From: Marinifilum caeruleilacunae | GTDB lineage: Bacteria > Bacteroidota > Bacteroidia > Bacteroidales > Marinifilaceae | Assembly: GCF_013141825.1 (NCBI RefSeq) | Contig: NZ_RZNH01000024.1 | Coordinates: forward strand, 1-64,000 | DNA: 64,000 nt | Direction: 5' to 3' | In this document: positions 24,975 through 33,784 of the stretch, piece after piece | Numbering within the stretch: position 1 is the first letter of the stretch | Layout: each line of letters starts with the position of its first letter | Position numbers and translations under genes: made by a program | The notes under the pieces: generated by a model | Seen by the model: only the letters and a program-made list of their open reading frames with translations | Told to the model about the DNA's origin: nothing | The model's database searches: none

Positions 24975-25031
24975 GTACTAAAAACAACTATTGTGCCGAA
25001 ATGTTTTGGAGAGTAGTGGTTTGGGTAAAAA

Positions 25032-25913
25032 TCAGCCGGTTTTTGATATCGCTTCTTCCTCGCATTCTTCCTCCTCTTCAAATATCTCATAAACGATTTC
25101 AAGCTCTTCATCAAACTCAATTTCCTCCAAAAGTTCAAGAGCTTTTGGAGATAATATTGGAGGAGGAGGAGGAGGTGGTTTCTTAGGCTGATATGCATTA
25201 GGATAAAACCAAATTTGAATGGGATGGTATTGGCTTAATGCCCACTTTTCTTTTAAAGAACTTTCCTGATAAGATTTGTTAAAGTAGAGTTGTGCACTCT
25301 CATTTCGCAGTTCCAAAATGGATAATTGAGCAATTTTGATCACATTTTTAATTAGAAACCAATCAGTACTCTTTTGTGTTGAATCCGGGATTAATTGTGT
25401 TTTTATGAATAATGCTCCTTTACTAACTTGTAAGGTATCTAGTAAGGGGATGAATTTGATACTTTTTTCCGGTAGCTCTTCACTGTTGTTTTCATTAAGA
25501 GTGAATTCCTTAAATAGTTGTTTTATAGAGGACAGTAATAAAGTGTCAATAAATCTTGAGCTCATGTGGTTGTTTCCACCAATATTCACAGAGAAAATAT
25601 TTCGATTCTTGATTTTAAAACAATCTTCATCACCATATAAGTTGGAAGAAAAACCAAAGGTAAAATTGACTTGATTTGTAGTTGTGTCAATAAATTCATT
25701 TGGATAAAACATTCCATATGGATACTTCACAATGGAATCATCTAAAAACTGTATGAGTTTTTGCTCTTCAATGCTGTCATTGCTATTTATGAAAAGATTA
25801 AAAAGCTCGGCGACCTGGAGTTGCTCGTACTTAACTTGCTTTTTGGGTTCAGAACATCCCAAAAACAAAATAGAAAAAAACAGACTGATCAACACAAAGG
25901 AATTTGATTTCAT
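25032..25913 (-). CDS. Lipoprotein with a proline run and acidic tail, unknown function
   Basis: 293 aa from the Met at 25913, chosen because it gives a lipoprotein signal (MKSNSFVLISLFFSILFLGC, Cys20). The body (to about 235) matches nothing I know. The C-terminus is striking: KKPPPPPPPILSP is followed by a strongly acidic helix (LELLEEIEFDEELEIVYEIF, then EEEEE). This resembles the Pro-rich linker plus acidic stretch of Bacteroidota TonB proteins, but without the TonB C-terminal domain. It starts 13 bp after a small membrane protein gene, with which it is probably co-transcribed. Confidence 0.75.
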   Translation of the reverse strand: MKSNSFVLISLFFSILFLGCSEPKKQVKYEQLQVAELFNLFINSNDSIEEQKLIQFLDDSIVKYPYGMFYPNEFIDTTTNQVNFTFGFSSNLYGDEDCFKIKNRNIFSVNIGGNNHMSSRFIDTLLLSSIKQLFKEFTLNENNSEELPEKSIKFIPLLDTLQVSKGALFIKTQLIPDSTQKSTDWFLIKNVIKIAQLSILELRNESAQLYFNKSYQESSLKEKWALSQYHPIQIWFYPNAYQPKKPPPPPPPILSPKALELLEEIEFDEELEIVYEIFEEEEECEEEAISKTG

Positions 25914-25926
25914 CTTATCTCGAGAA

Positions 25927-26199
25927 TTAATTTGTCCAGTATATAAACACAAGAATCAAAGCAATCACAATAAACAAAACTGTCCCTACAATTCTTCTTC
26001 TTTCATTTGCTGCTTTTAAGCGAATGTCATCTTTTATCTTGCTTAATTCCTGCTGACTTACCTCTTTGTATTGTAAAGGTTTTCCTGCCGAATGAATGAT
26101 ATCCTTATCGGTTTTACCTTTCGTGAAAATATCTTTTTTAGGCCTTGCATTATTTCGAAGCGAAGTAATCATTCCCTGAACCGAACCACCAAATCCCAT
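25927..26199 (-). CDS. Small single-TM protein conserved in Bacteroidota, unknown function
   Basis: 90 aa. It begins MGFGGSVQGMITSLRNN, an N-terminus I recognise from small uncharacterised Bacteroidota proteins. A charged middle follows, then one C-terminal TM helix (about 70-88, IVGTVLFIVIALILVFIYW), which suggests a tail-anchored inner-membrane protein. It is first in a minus-strand cluster with the proline-tailed lipoprotein and possibly the CIA30 gene. A function cannot be given. Confidence 0.85.
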   Translation of the reverse strand: MGFGGSVQGMITSLRNNARPKKDIFTKGKTDKDIIHSAGKPLQYKEVSQQELSKIKDDIRLKAANERRRIVGTVLFIVIALILVFIYWTN

Positions 26200-26453
26200 A
26201 TCAGTAACATTTTTTATGATAGGAGTAAGGTAGCAAAAAGATTATGATTTTTTTGAACTGGGAGCTAAGATTTGTTAAGATCATTTATAGATAAGAAGAT
26301 TTTCTAAGGGCTTTCTTTCTCAGATGATAATATTTCGTAAATTTGTTTCAGTCAAAAGATGTTATTATGTGCTTAAACCATACTTTAACATACAGTTACC
26401 GCAGACTTTTTAGTTGTTTAATTATCTATTCCTAAACAATTAGTCCTTTCTAT

Positions 26454-26475
26454 GCAATATGTTGATACATATTGC
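26454..26475. promoter_or_regulatory. Perfect operator-like palindrome upstream of hypD
   Basis: GCAATATGT, then TGAT, then ACATATTGC: 9-bp arms with no mismatch and a 4-bp spacer, about 100 bp before the ATG. The size and symmetry fit a dimeric regulator of Crp/Fnr or similar type. There is no T-run, so it is not a terminator. Confidence 0.65.
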
Positions 26476-26499
26476 CACTACAAGCTATTTTTATAAGAG

Positions 26500-26539
26500 A
26501 AGTACTCAATTTCTAATGGAGAAATTGCATGCAGTACTT
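26500..26539 (+). promoter_or_regulatory. Long leader hairpin 35 nt before hypD
   Basis: AAGTACT pairs with AGTACTT and, inside it, CAATTTCT pairs with AGAAATTG around an AATGG loop, with one 5-nt bulge (CATGC) on the 3' side. That is 15 bp of stem, followed by TTATACTTTG. It could be an RNA element, an attenuator or a second operator. Confidence 0.5.
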
Positions 26540-26574
26540 TTATACTTTGTTTAGAACTGAAGAATTGAAATACA

Positions 26575-29016
26575 ATGACAATAGATAAAACCATTCCACA
26601 AAGAACAGCTAAATCGGGAAGTAATTTCGACAAAAGCAACGGACAAGGTCCGGGTATGAACGATAGAATAAAGCAGCTAAGAAAAGTAAGTGTTGAAACT
26701 GAACCTTCACTTTCTATCGAGCGTGCCTTAATAGAAACGGAGTTTTACAAAGAAAACTACGGGAAATTCTCAATTCCTGTACTTCGTGCAAAAACCTTTT
26801 ACGAAATCTGTAAGCAAAAAAGCATTTACATTGGCGAGGGTGAATTGATTGTTGGAGAACGTGGTCCTTCACCAAAATCGGTACCTACTTTTCCTGAATT
26901 AACTTGCCACAGTGTAGACGATTTGAATGTATTAAATACACGAGAATTGCAGCGTTATACCATCCCCCAGGAAGATATTGATACCTATGCCAAAGAGGTA
27001 ATTACATATTGGGAGGGTCGTACCCAACGCGAAAGAATATTTAACCATGTACCAGAAGAGTGGAAAGCAGCATACGAAGCAGGATTGTTTACCGAGTTTA
27101 TGGAGCAACGTGCACCGGGACATACCACTTTAGATGGTAAAATTTATCAAAAAGGACTGCTCGATTTTAAGAAAGATATTCAGGATCATATCGATCGCCT
27201 GGATTATATGAATGATGCTGAAGCTACAGATAAACTGGAAGAATTGCAGGCAATGGCCATTTCATGTGATGCCGCTATTCTTTTATCGGAGCGTCATGCC
27301 GATATGGCTGAAGAATTGGCAGCCAAGGAAAGCGATGAGGCAAGAAAGGCTGAACTCCTAAAAATTGCAGAGGTGTGTCGTTGGGTTCCTGCTCATGCAC
27401 CACGTACATTCTGGGAAGCCATTCAGATGTATTGGTGGATGCACCTTGGAACCATTACAGAGTTAAATGGTTGGGATGCAATGAATCCTGGTCACTTCGA
27501 TCAGCATTTAGAACCTTTTTACAACAAGGAAAATGCCGAAGGAAAGCTAAGCAGAGATGAAGCCAAAGAGCTACTTTCCTGTTTCTGGATTAAGGTGAAC
27601 AATCAGCCTGCACCACCAAAGGTGGGAATTACGGCACGCGAAAGTGGTACTTATAACGACTTTACCAATATTAACATTGGCGGTGTAAGAAAAGATGGAT
27701 CGGATGGTGTAAGTGAGGTTTCCTATATCATGCTTGACATTATTGAAGATTTGCACATTTTACAGCCTGGAAGCTCCATACATGTTAGCTCCCGAACTCC
27801 TGAACGCTTTTTAAAAGCAGGTTGTAATGTCATTCGCCAGGGGCATGGTTATCCTTCGGTTTTTAATCCTGATGTGTACATTATGGAGATGCTGGGACAT
27901 GGTAAAACCATTGAAGATGCTCGCGAAGGTGGATGTAGTGGTTGTATTGAAGTGGGTGCATTCGGAAAAGAAGCCTATGTGTTGACTGGCTATCTGAATG
28001 TTCCTAAAATATTGGAAGTTACTCTGAATAACGGAATCGATCCGGTTACCGGAAAAAAAGCAGGTATAGAAACTGGTGATCCAAGGTCATTTACTTCATA
28101 CAGTGAGCTTTACGATGCTTTTATGAAGCAGCTCAATTTTGTTGTGGATCAAAAAATCAGGGTAAGCAATTACATTGACAGAATGTTTGCAAAGTACGCA
28201 CCAGCACCTTTGCTTTCGGTACTTACCGACGATTGTATTGCACGTGGTAGAGATTATTACAATGCAGGTCCTCGCTACAATACAAACTATATTCAGTGTA
28301 CCGGACTTGGAACGGTAACCGATAGTTTATCGACACTTAAAAAGCATGTATTTGAGGATTGCAGTTTTAGCATGAATGATATTTTGCAAGCTGTTGCTTC
28401 GAACTTTGAAGGAGAGGAAATTCTGCGCCAAACCATTTTGAACAATACACCATTCTTTGGAAACGATGATGATTACGCCGATGATATCGCTGTAAAGGTT
28501 TATAACGATTTATTGGCAGCTATCGATGGAAAGCCAAATACCAAAGGAGAAACTTTCCACCTGAATATGCTATCGACCACTTGTCATGTATACTTTGGAA
28601 AGGTGATGGGCGCAACTCCAAATGGTAGACTGGCGGGAAAATCCATTTCTGATGGAACATCTCCATCTCACGGGTGCGATACCAACGGACCTTCGGCTGT
28701 GATTCGCTCACTTACAAAAATAGACCATACCAAATCGGGAGGAACATTGTTGAATCAAAGATTCCTTCCAAGTTTGTTGAAGCGAGATGAGGACATCGCC
28801 AAACTATCAAAACTAATCAGAAGTTATTTCTCCCTGGGAGGACATCATATCCAATTTAATATTGTTGATACAGCAACTTTGTTGGCTGCACAAAAATGTC
28901 CGGAAGACTATAAAGATTTATTGGTGAGAATGGCAGGATATAGCGATTATTTCAATGATATGAATGGAGACCTGCAGCAGGAAGTAATCGACAGAACAGA
29001 AAATGAATCGTTTTAA
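26575..29016 (+). CDS. hypD: Trans-4-hydroxy-L-proline dehydratase, glycyl radical enzyme
   Basis: 813 aa (family about 790). PFL-like domain to about 680, then the Gly-radical domain. The thiyl motif is GGCSGCIEVGAFGKEAYVL (Cys457, Glu459) and the radical glycine is Gly788 in VRMAGYSDYF. The protein follows the Clostridioides difficile HypD sequence, as I remember it, along its whole length. Its substrate residues (Phe152, His160, Asp278, Ser334, Asp339) look conserved here within FMEQRAPGH, ELNGWDAMNPG and RESGTYNDF. It should dehydrate hydroxyproline to pyrroline-5-carboxylate under anoxia. No proC reductase is close by. A start at 26656 (MNDRIKQLRK) would match the family N-terminus better. 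The stop overlaps the activase start (TAATG). Confidence 0.88.
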   Translation: MTIDKTIPQRTAKSGSNFDKSNGQGPGMNDRIKQLRKVSVETEPSLSIERALIETEFYKENYGKFSIPVLRAKTFYEICKQKSIYIGEGELIVGERGPSPKSVPTFPELTCHSVDDLNVLNTRELQRYTIPQEDIDTYAKEVITYWEGRTQRERIFNHVPEEWKAAYEAGLFTEFMEQRAPGHTTLDGKIYQKGLLDFKKDIQDHIDRLDYMNDAEATDKLEELQAMAISCDAAILLSERHADMAEELAAKESDEARKAELLKIAEVCRWVPAHAPRTFWEAIQMYWWMHLGTITELNGWDAMNPGHFDQHLEPFYNKENAEGKLSRDEAKELLSCFWIKVNNQPAPPKVGITARESGTYNDFTNINIGGVRKDGSDGVSEVSYIMLDIIEDLHILQPGSSIHVSSRTPERFLKAGCNVIRQGHGYPSVFNPDVYIMEMLGHGKTIEDAREGGCSGCIEVGAFGKEAYVLTGYLNVPKILEVTLNNGIDPVTGKKAGIETGDPRSFTSYSELYDAFMKQLNFVVDQKIRVSNYIDRMFAKYAPAPLLSVLTDDCIARGRDYYNAGPRYNTNYIQCTGLGTVTDSLSTLKKHVFEDCSFSMNDILQAVASNFEGEEILRQTILNNTPFFGNDDDYADDIAVKVYNDLLAAIDGKPNTKGETFHLNMLSTTCHVYFGKVMGATPNGRLAGKSISDGTSPSHGCDTNGPSAVIRSLTKIDHTKSGGTLLNQRFLPSLLKRDEDIAKLSKLIRSYFSLGGHHIQFNIVDTATLLAAQKCPEDYKDLLVRMAGYSDYFNDMNGDLQQEVIDRTENESF

Positions 29017-29924
29017 TGAGTCAGGCATTAATATTTGATATTAAAAGATACGCAATCAATGATGGGCCGGGAATTAGGGTGACAATCTTTTATAAAGGTT
29101 GTCCCTTATCCTGTGTCTGGTGTCATAACCCGGAGAGTATCTCGCCCTTTGCGCAAAAAATGTACACCGAATCGAAATGCATTGGTTCGGTAAAGTGTGT
29201 TGAAATTTGCCCTGAATCTGCTTTGGAATTAACGCCCAAAGGAATTGTAACTGATATTGAAAAATGCACTTTGTGTGGCAAATGTGCGGAGGTGTGCCCT
29301 ACCAAGGCCATCGAAATGTCGGGTAAGGTATATTCCAGTGATGAATTGGTGAAAATCATCGAAAGAGAAACCATTTTCTTCGATCACTCCGAAGGTGGTG
29401 TTACTTTTTCTGGCGGAGAACCCTTAATGCATCATAAGAGTTTGATTGAAATTCTGGACAAATGTAAAGAAAGAGACATCCACAGGGTTGTAGATACGAC
29501 TTTGTTTGCAAAATCAGAGGTGGTGCTGGAAGTTGCCAAAAGAACAGATTTGTTCCTGGTAGATTTTAAAGCTTACGATTCAGTGGTTCACAAAAAATAT
29601 ACAGGGGTAAACAATGAATTGATTTTAAAAAACATTCAGCTTTTGGCAGAAAATGATGCGGATTTTATCATTAGAATTCCACTCATAACTGGTGTAAATG
29701 CTGATGAGGAAACCCTTGTAAAAATGGCCGATTTTCTGTCTACCATTCCGTGGAAGCGCAAAGAGGTGAATATCTTGCCATATCACGATGTAGGCAAACA
29801 CAAGCATGTAAAATTGGGATCGGAATACCTGGTTGAAAACCTGGAAGTACCAAGCGAAGTACAACTTTTGCAGGCACAAAAAATATTTGCTGAATATGGA
29901 ATTTCGGCGAGCATTGGAGGCTAA
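29016..29924 (+). CDS. Glycyl radical enzyme activating protein (radical SAM), HypD activase
   Basis: 302 aa PflA-type activase. The radical SAM cluster motif is FYKGCPLSCVWCHNPES (CxxxCxxC), followed by a bacterial-ferredoxin insert with two further cluster sets (CIGSVKCVEICPESALE and CTLCGKCAEVCPTKAIEM), as in activases of dehydratase-type glycyl radical enzymes. GGVTFSGGEPLMH and LFLVDFKAYDS complete the family signature. It uses SAM to place the radical on Gly788 of the preceding enzyme. Translationally coupled to hypD by a one-base overlap and closed by a terminator, so the two form a two-gene operon. Confidence 0.95.
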   Translation: MSQALIFDIKRYAINDGPGIRVTIFYKGCPLSCVWCHNPESISPFAQKMYTESKCIGSVKCVEICPESALELTPKGIVTDIEKCTLCGKCAEVCPTKAIEMSGKVYSSDELVKIIERETIFFDHSEGGVTFSGGEPLMHHKSLIEILDKCKERDIHRVVDTTLFAKSEVVLEVAKRTDLFLVDFKAYDSVVHKKYTGVNNELILKNIQLLAENDADFIIRIPLITGVNADEETLVKMADFLSTIPWKRKEVNILPYHDVGKHKHVKLGSEYLVENLEVPSEVQLLQAQKIFAEYGISASIGG

Positions 29925-29947
29925 CTAACTTTATAAATGGGGGAAAG

Positions 29948-29981
29948 CAGCAGCACAATATATGTGTTGCTGTTTTTTTTT
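29948..29981 (+). terminator. Rho-independent terminator of the hypD operon
   Basis: CAGCAGCACA pairs with TGTGTTGCTG (one G-T pair) around a 6-nt loop, followed by nine T. Confidence 0.88.
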
Positions 29982-30021
29982 GGCTTATTGTGTTTTATTT
30001 AGAATCGATAAAAATAATTTA

Positions 30022-30029
30022 TATCTTTA
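30022..30029 (+). promoter_or_regulatory. -7 element 4 nt before the DUF255 gene
   Basis: TATCTTTA (TAnnTTTA) ends 4 nt before the ATG at 30034, which again implies a leaderless or nearly leaderless transcript. TTTA lies 20 bp upstream as a weak -33. Confidence 0.45.
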
Positions 30030-30033
30030 ATAG

Positions 30034-32160
30034 ATGTTACATCCAATACTGAGAAATCGATTTGTTTGGGCATTTATGATATGTTTTTGCCTCCTGGCAA
30101 CTGACTTGTTTTCTCAGACTAACAAGAATAAAATGAAAGTACAACATACAAATCGTTTAACGAACGAGAACAGTCCCTATTTGCTTCAACATGCTCATAA
30201 TCCGGTTGATTGGTATCCATGGGGAGAAGAGGCCCTTCAAAAAGCAAAAAACGAAAATAAGGTGATATTGGTAAGCATTGGATATGCAGCTTGTCACTGG
30301 TGCCATGTAATGGAACGTGAAAGTTTCGAAAATGAAGAAATCGCGAAAATTATGAATGAGTTTTTCGTTTGTATAAAAGTAGATCGGGAGGAGCGGCCAG
30401 ATATCGACCAAATATACATGGATGCCGTGCAGTTAATGACGGGTAGTGGTGGCTGGCCACTCAATTGTTTTGCCACGCCTGAAGGAAAACCTTTTTTTGG
30501 AGGAACCTATTTTCGTCCGAATGATTGGGTTAGAGTGTTGCAAGGAATTCAAAATGCCTGGCTAAACGAGAAGGATAAAGTAGAAAATGTAGCACAACAA
30601 ATATCAGAAGGCATTCGTTCCAATGAGTTGATAGAGAGCAAAGCTGAAAGGAAAGTTTTCGATTTTAAAGAGCTACAAAATGGCTATAGCAACTGGGAAA
30701 AAGATTTCGATCATGTAGAGGGAGGAAACAATCGAGCGCCCAAATTTCCTTTGCCCAACTCCTGGCAGTTTTTACTGAGGTATTACGATGCAAGTAGGGA
30801 GCAAAAAGCGCTTGATCACCTGGTGTTAACCCTTGATAAAATGGCTGCTGGCGGAATTTACGATCAGATTGGTGGTGGATTTGCCAGGTATTCGGTCGAT
30901 GCGATTTGGAAAGTACCGCACTTCGAAAAAATGCTATACGATAATGCTCAATTGGTGAGCTTGTATGCCGAGGCTTATAGTTTGACTAAAATTCCTGAAT
31001 ATAAACAGATTATTGAAGAAACTTTAGCATTTGTAGATCGGGAATTGAGCCTGCCAAATGGAGGTTTTTATTCTTCTTTAGATGCAGATAGCGAAGGTGT
31101 TGAGGGGAAGTTTTATGTGTGGGAGAAATCGGAAATAGATGAATTGTTGCAAGAGGATTCGAAATGGTTTTGCGAATTTTATGGCATTACAGAAAAGGCA
31201 AATTGGGAAGAAGGTAATATTTTGATGATATCAGCCGATAAAGATGAGTTGATTGCAAAGTATGGAATGTCGCAACCAGAATTTGAGACTAAATTGAAGC
31301 GTTGTTCTGATTTGCTTTTAGAGCATCGCGAAAGAAGAATTAGACCAGGATTGGATGATAAGAGCCTTACCAGCTGGAATGCCTTAATGATAAAAGGATA
31401 TGTTGATGCCTACAAGGCATTAGGACAGAAGAAATATCTGGATAGAGCTGAGAAGGCAATGCATTTTATTGAGGCAAATTCGCTCAAAGGAGAATCGCAC
31501 CTGCATCGAAATTACAAGGATGGAGTTTCAAAAATTAATGCATTCCTTGATGATTATTCATTCACCATTGAAGCATATATTGTATTGTACCAGGCAAGTT
31601 TTAAAGAGGACTACCTGCACAAGGCCGATCGACTTGTGAAGCAGGTCATGAAGCACTTTTCTGATGAAAAATCAGGAATGTTCTTTTACACTTCCGATGA
31701 AGATCCAGACCTTATCGCTCGTAAAATGGAGTTGATAGACAATGTGATTCCGTCATCGAACTCATCAATGGCCAAATCTTTGTATTTGTTGGGAACCTAC
31801 CTCGAGAATGAACTTTATATTGAAAGAGCAATGCAAATGCTTTCCAATGTAAAAGATCGATTGGTTAAAGCTCCGGCATACCACTCCAATTGGGGACAGT
31901 TGTTTTTCTGGTTGGCAAATTCAAGCTATGAAATCGTAATTGTAGGCGAAAATGCAATGAAGGCAAAGAAGAAAATTGAATCACTATTTCTGCCAAATGT
32001 TATACTAGCTGGTAGCGAAACAAAAAGTGATATGCCTTTGTTGAAGAATCGTTATGTTCCAAACCAAACAACTTTTTATCTTTGTAAAAATAGAAGCTGT
32101 AAAATTCCCGTTTATAGTGTAGAGGAATTATTAAATCAGCTAAAGGAAGAGTTGAATTAA
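30034..32160 (+). CDS. Exported DUF255 thioredoxin-domain protein (YyaL/SSP411 family)
   Basis: 708 aa. An N-terminal signal peptide (to about 28, ..LATDLFSQT) precedes the family opening [21 protein letters not shown] thioredoxin-like domain then carries [13 protein letters not shown] (CHWC at about 88-91), [13 protein letters not shown] and [11 protein letters not shown], followed by an (alpha/alpha) glycosidase-like domain with [39 protein letters not shown] and NSSMAKSL. The role is uncertain; a thiol-disulfide or sugar-related function is proposed for relatives. Most bacterial members I know lack a signal peptide, so export is notable. Another Met at residue 34 would give a cytoplasmic form. 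It sits 32 bp before an M48 lipoprotein gene. Confidence 0.93.
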   Translation: MLHPILRNRFVWAFMICFCLLATDLFSQTNKNKMKVQHTNRLTNENSPYLLQHAHNPVDWYPWGEEALQKAKNENKVILVSIGYAACHWCHVMERESFENEEIAKIMNEFFVCIKVDREERPDIDQIYMDAVQLMTGSGGWPLNCFATPEGKPFFGGTYFRPNDWVRVLQGIQNAWLNEKDKVENVAQQISEGIRSNELIESKAERKVFDFKELQNGYSNWEKDFDHVEGGNNRAPKFPLPNSWQFLLRYYDASREQKALDHLVLTLDKMAAGGIYDQIGGGFARYSVDAIWKVPHFEKMLYDNAQLVSLYAEAYSLTKIPEYKQIIEETLAFVDRELSLPNGGFYSSLDADSEGVEGKFYVWEKSEIDELLQEDSKWFCEFYGITEKANWEEGNILMISADKDELIAKYGMSQPEFETKLKRCSDLLLEHRERRIRPGLDDKSLTSWNALMIKGYVDAYKALGQKKYLDRAEKAMHFIEANSLKGESHLHRNYKDGVSKINAFLDDYSFTIEAYIVLYQASFKEDYLHKADRLVKQVMKHFSDEKSGMFFYTSDEDPDLIARKMELIDNVIPSSNSSMAKSLYLLGTYLENELYIERAMQMLSNVKDRLVKAPAYHSNWGQLFFWLANSSYEIVIVGENAMKAKKKIESLFLPNVILAGSETKSDMPLLKNRYVPNQTTFYLCKNRSCKIPVYSVEELLNQLKEELN

Positions 32161-32192
32161 TGCGCGAATAGAAAAACTAAAAACCAAATACA

Positions 32193-32999
32193 ATGACAAA
32201 CAAATCAGTTCGTAAGCTGTTATTATCTGCTTTAGTGATGATTTTGGCAGCCTGTGCCACCGTTCCGATCACCGGCCGTAAGCAGATGAATCTTTTTCCT
32301 GAAAGTGAAATGATTGCCACAAGTTTAACCCAGTATGATGCCTTTCTGAAAGAAAATAAACTATCAACAGACAAGGCCAATACGGAGATGGTGAAATCAT
32401 GCGGACATCGCATTGCCAAAGCGGTTGAGGAATTTATGAATGCCAACGGAATGGGTGACAGGGTAGCCAATTTTAAGTGGGAATTCAATTTAATTGACAA
32501 CGATACACCAAATGCATGGTGTATGCCGGGCGGAAAAGTTGTTTTTTATACTGGTATTTTGCCGTATACTCAAACCGAAACAGGACTTGCCGTTGTAATG
32601 GGACACGAAATTGCCCATGCAGTTGCCCGCCATGGTAACGAAAGAATGAGCCAGCAAATGGGGATTCAGGCATTGGGAACCGGATTGGCGATTGCCTTGA
32701 ACGAAAAGCCGGAAGAAACACAACAAATCTGGATGATGGCATTTGGTGTAGGAGCCAATGTAGGTGTGATGCTTCCATTCTCGCGTTCTCATGAAAATGA
32801 GGCAGATAAAATGGGGCTGATTTTTATGGCAATGGCAGGTTATGATCCTTCTGAGGCGGTTGAATTCTGGAAAAGGATGGGAGAAAGTGGTGGACAAAAA
32901 CCACCTGAGTTTTTATCGACTCACCCAGCCGATGCTACTCGTGTGAAAAACTTGCAGGAATTTCTACCAGAGGCAATGAAATACTATAAGAAAAGATAA
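32193..32999 (+). CDS. M48-family metalloprotease, lipoprotein
   Basis: 268 aa. Lipoprotein signal with lipobox ILAAC (Cys21), followed by TGRKQMNLFPESEM, typical of Bacteroidota/Proteobacteria M48 lipoproteins (LoiP/YcaL-like). The catalytic zinc motif is VVMGHEIAHAVARHGNERMS (HExxH), with the third ligand in HENEADKMGLIFMAMAGYDP. The C-terminus FLSTHPADATRVKNLQEFLP is also conserved. It likely degrades misfolded envelope proteins. It is 32 bp after the DUF255 gene, so probably in one operon, and is followed by a terminator. Confidence 0.95.
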   Translation: MTNKSVRKLLLSALVMILAACATVPITGRKQMNLFPESEMIATSLTQYDAFLKENKLSTDKANTEMVKSCGHRIAKAVEEFMNANGMGDRVANFKWEFNLIDNDTPNAWCMPGGKVVFYTGILPYTQTETGLAVVMGHEIAHAVARHGNERMSQQMGIQALGTGLAIALNEKPEETQQIWMMAFGVGANVGVMLPFSRSHENEADKMGLIFMAMAGYDPSEAVEFWKRMGESGGQKPPEFLSTHPADATRVKNLQEFLPEAMKYYKKR

Positions 33000-33021
33000 T
33001 TCCAGATATGATATAATGATT

Positions 33022-33058
33022 AAACGCAAAGGATCCATTTTTTTCTTTGCGTTTTTTT
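33022..33058 (+). terminator. Rho-independent terminator of the M48 gene
   Basis: AACGCAAAG pairs with CTTTGCGTT around a 13-nt loop and ends in a T-run. Confidence 0.85.
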
Positions 33059-33098
33059 ATTGAAATCAGCTTTACAATTCTTAATTCATCATTAATAA

Positions 33099-33779
33099 TT
33101 ATTTTCTCAGTTCTTCCTTGTTCTCAAATTTTTCGGAGTTCCAGATTTCCTCGGGAATGCTATCGTCATCTTCCGGAAGAACAACCTGCGGTTTTTGTGG
33201 GCCTTCTTTTCGGTAAGCCAAAGCATAGGTTAAACCTGATATGGCACCAAATAAATGACCTTCCCAGGAAACATCTTTCAGGATTGGGAAAACTCCCCAA
33301 AACAGACCGCCATACAAAAAAACCACCACGAATGATATGGCAATTAATCGGTAATAATTGCGAAAAATTCCACTGAAAAAAAGGAAAGAGGCAAAAGCAT
33401 AAACCAGGCCACTGGCACCAATATGATAGGCTTCCCTGGCACCAATCCACACCAGGACATTTGTGGTTAGATAGCACAAAATAAAAATTCGATAAGACAG
33501 CGGTCGGTAAAAATAAAATATCCCCCAGCTCAGTACCAAAAAAGGAACTGAATTTGCCATTAAATGACTAAAATCGCCATGAATCAGTGGGCTGGTTAAA
33601 ATGCCCAACAATCCTTTTACGTGAAGTGGGAAAATTCCAAGTTGCGTAAAGTTTAAGCCCAAACCCCACTCAAAAATCTTTATCGCCCATATCAAAATCA
33701 AAAAAGCAACAGGAAAAATTAAACTGTGCTTCAGTTTTAATTGCTCAAATTCTTTGTTGTATGGCTGATTTGGTCTCAA
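33099..33779 (-). CDS. Rhomboid-family intramembrane serine protease
   Basis: 226 aa with six TM helices. The rhomboid signature is complete: HGDFSHLMANSVPFLVL (conserved HxxxN in TM2), HIGASGLVYAFASF with nucleophile Ser123, and WEGHLFGAISGLTYA with the catalytic His175. The charged tail (EGPQKPQVVLPEDDDS) is cytoplasmic. It cleaves TM segments of membrane proteins; the substrate is unknown. It begins 5 bp after the ftsE stop, so the two genes form a minus-strand operon. Confidence 0.95.
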   Translation of the reverse strand: MRPNQPYNKEFEQLKLKHSLIFPVAFLILIWAIKIFEWGLGLNFTQLGIFPLHVKGLLGILTSPLIHGDFSHLMANSVPFLVLSWGIFYFYRPLSYRIFILCYLTTNVLVWIGAREAYHIGASGLVYAFASFLFFSGIFRNYYRLIAISFVVVFLYGGLFWGVFPILKDVSWEGHLFGAISGLTYALAYRKEGPQKPQVVLPEDDDSIPEEIWNSEKFENKEELRK

Positions 33780-33784
33780 TAGAA

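Larger units (their letters stand above)
26200..26574 (+). promoter_or_regulatory. 375-bp divergent region carrying the hypD regulatory leader
   Basis: No gene fits here. It holds a -7 match TAAATTTG at 26338-26345, a perfect long palindrome at 26454-26475 and a long hairpin at 26500-26539, all facing the hypD start. The high density of dyads suggests control of the glycyl radical enzyme by a regulator or RNA structure. Confidence 0.6.

Noticed and set aside
26575-29016. Pyruvate formate-lyase or glycerol dehydratase as identity of the glycyl radical enzyme
   Set aside because: PFL has two adjacent cysteines at the active site; here it is a GCIE motif, and the whole sequence follows HypD, including its substrate residues.
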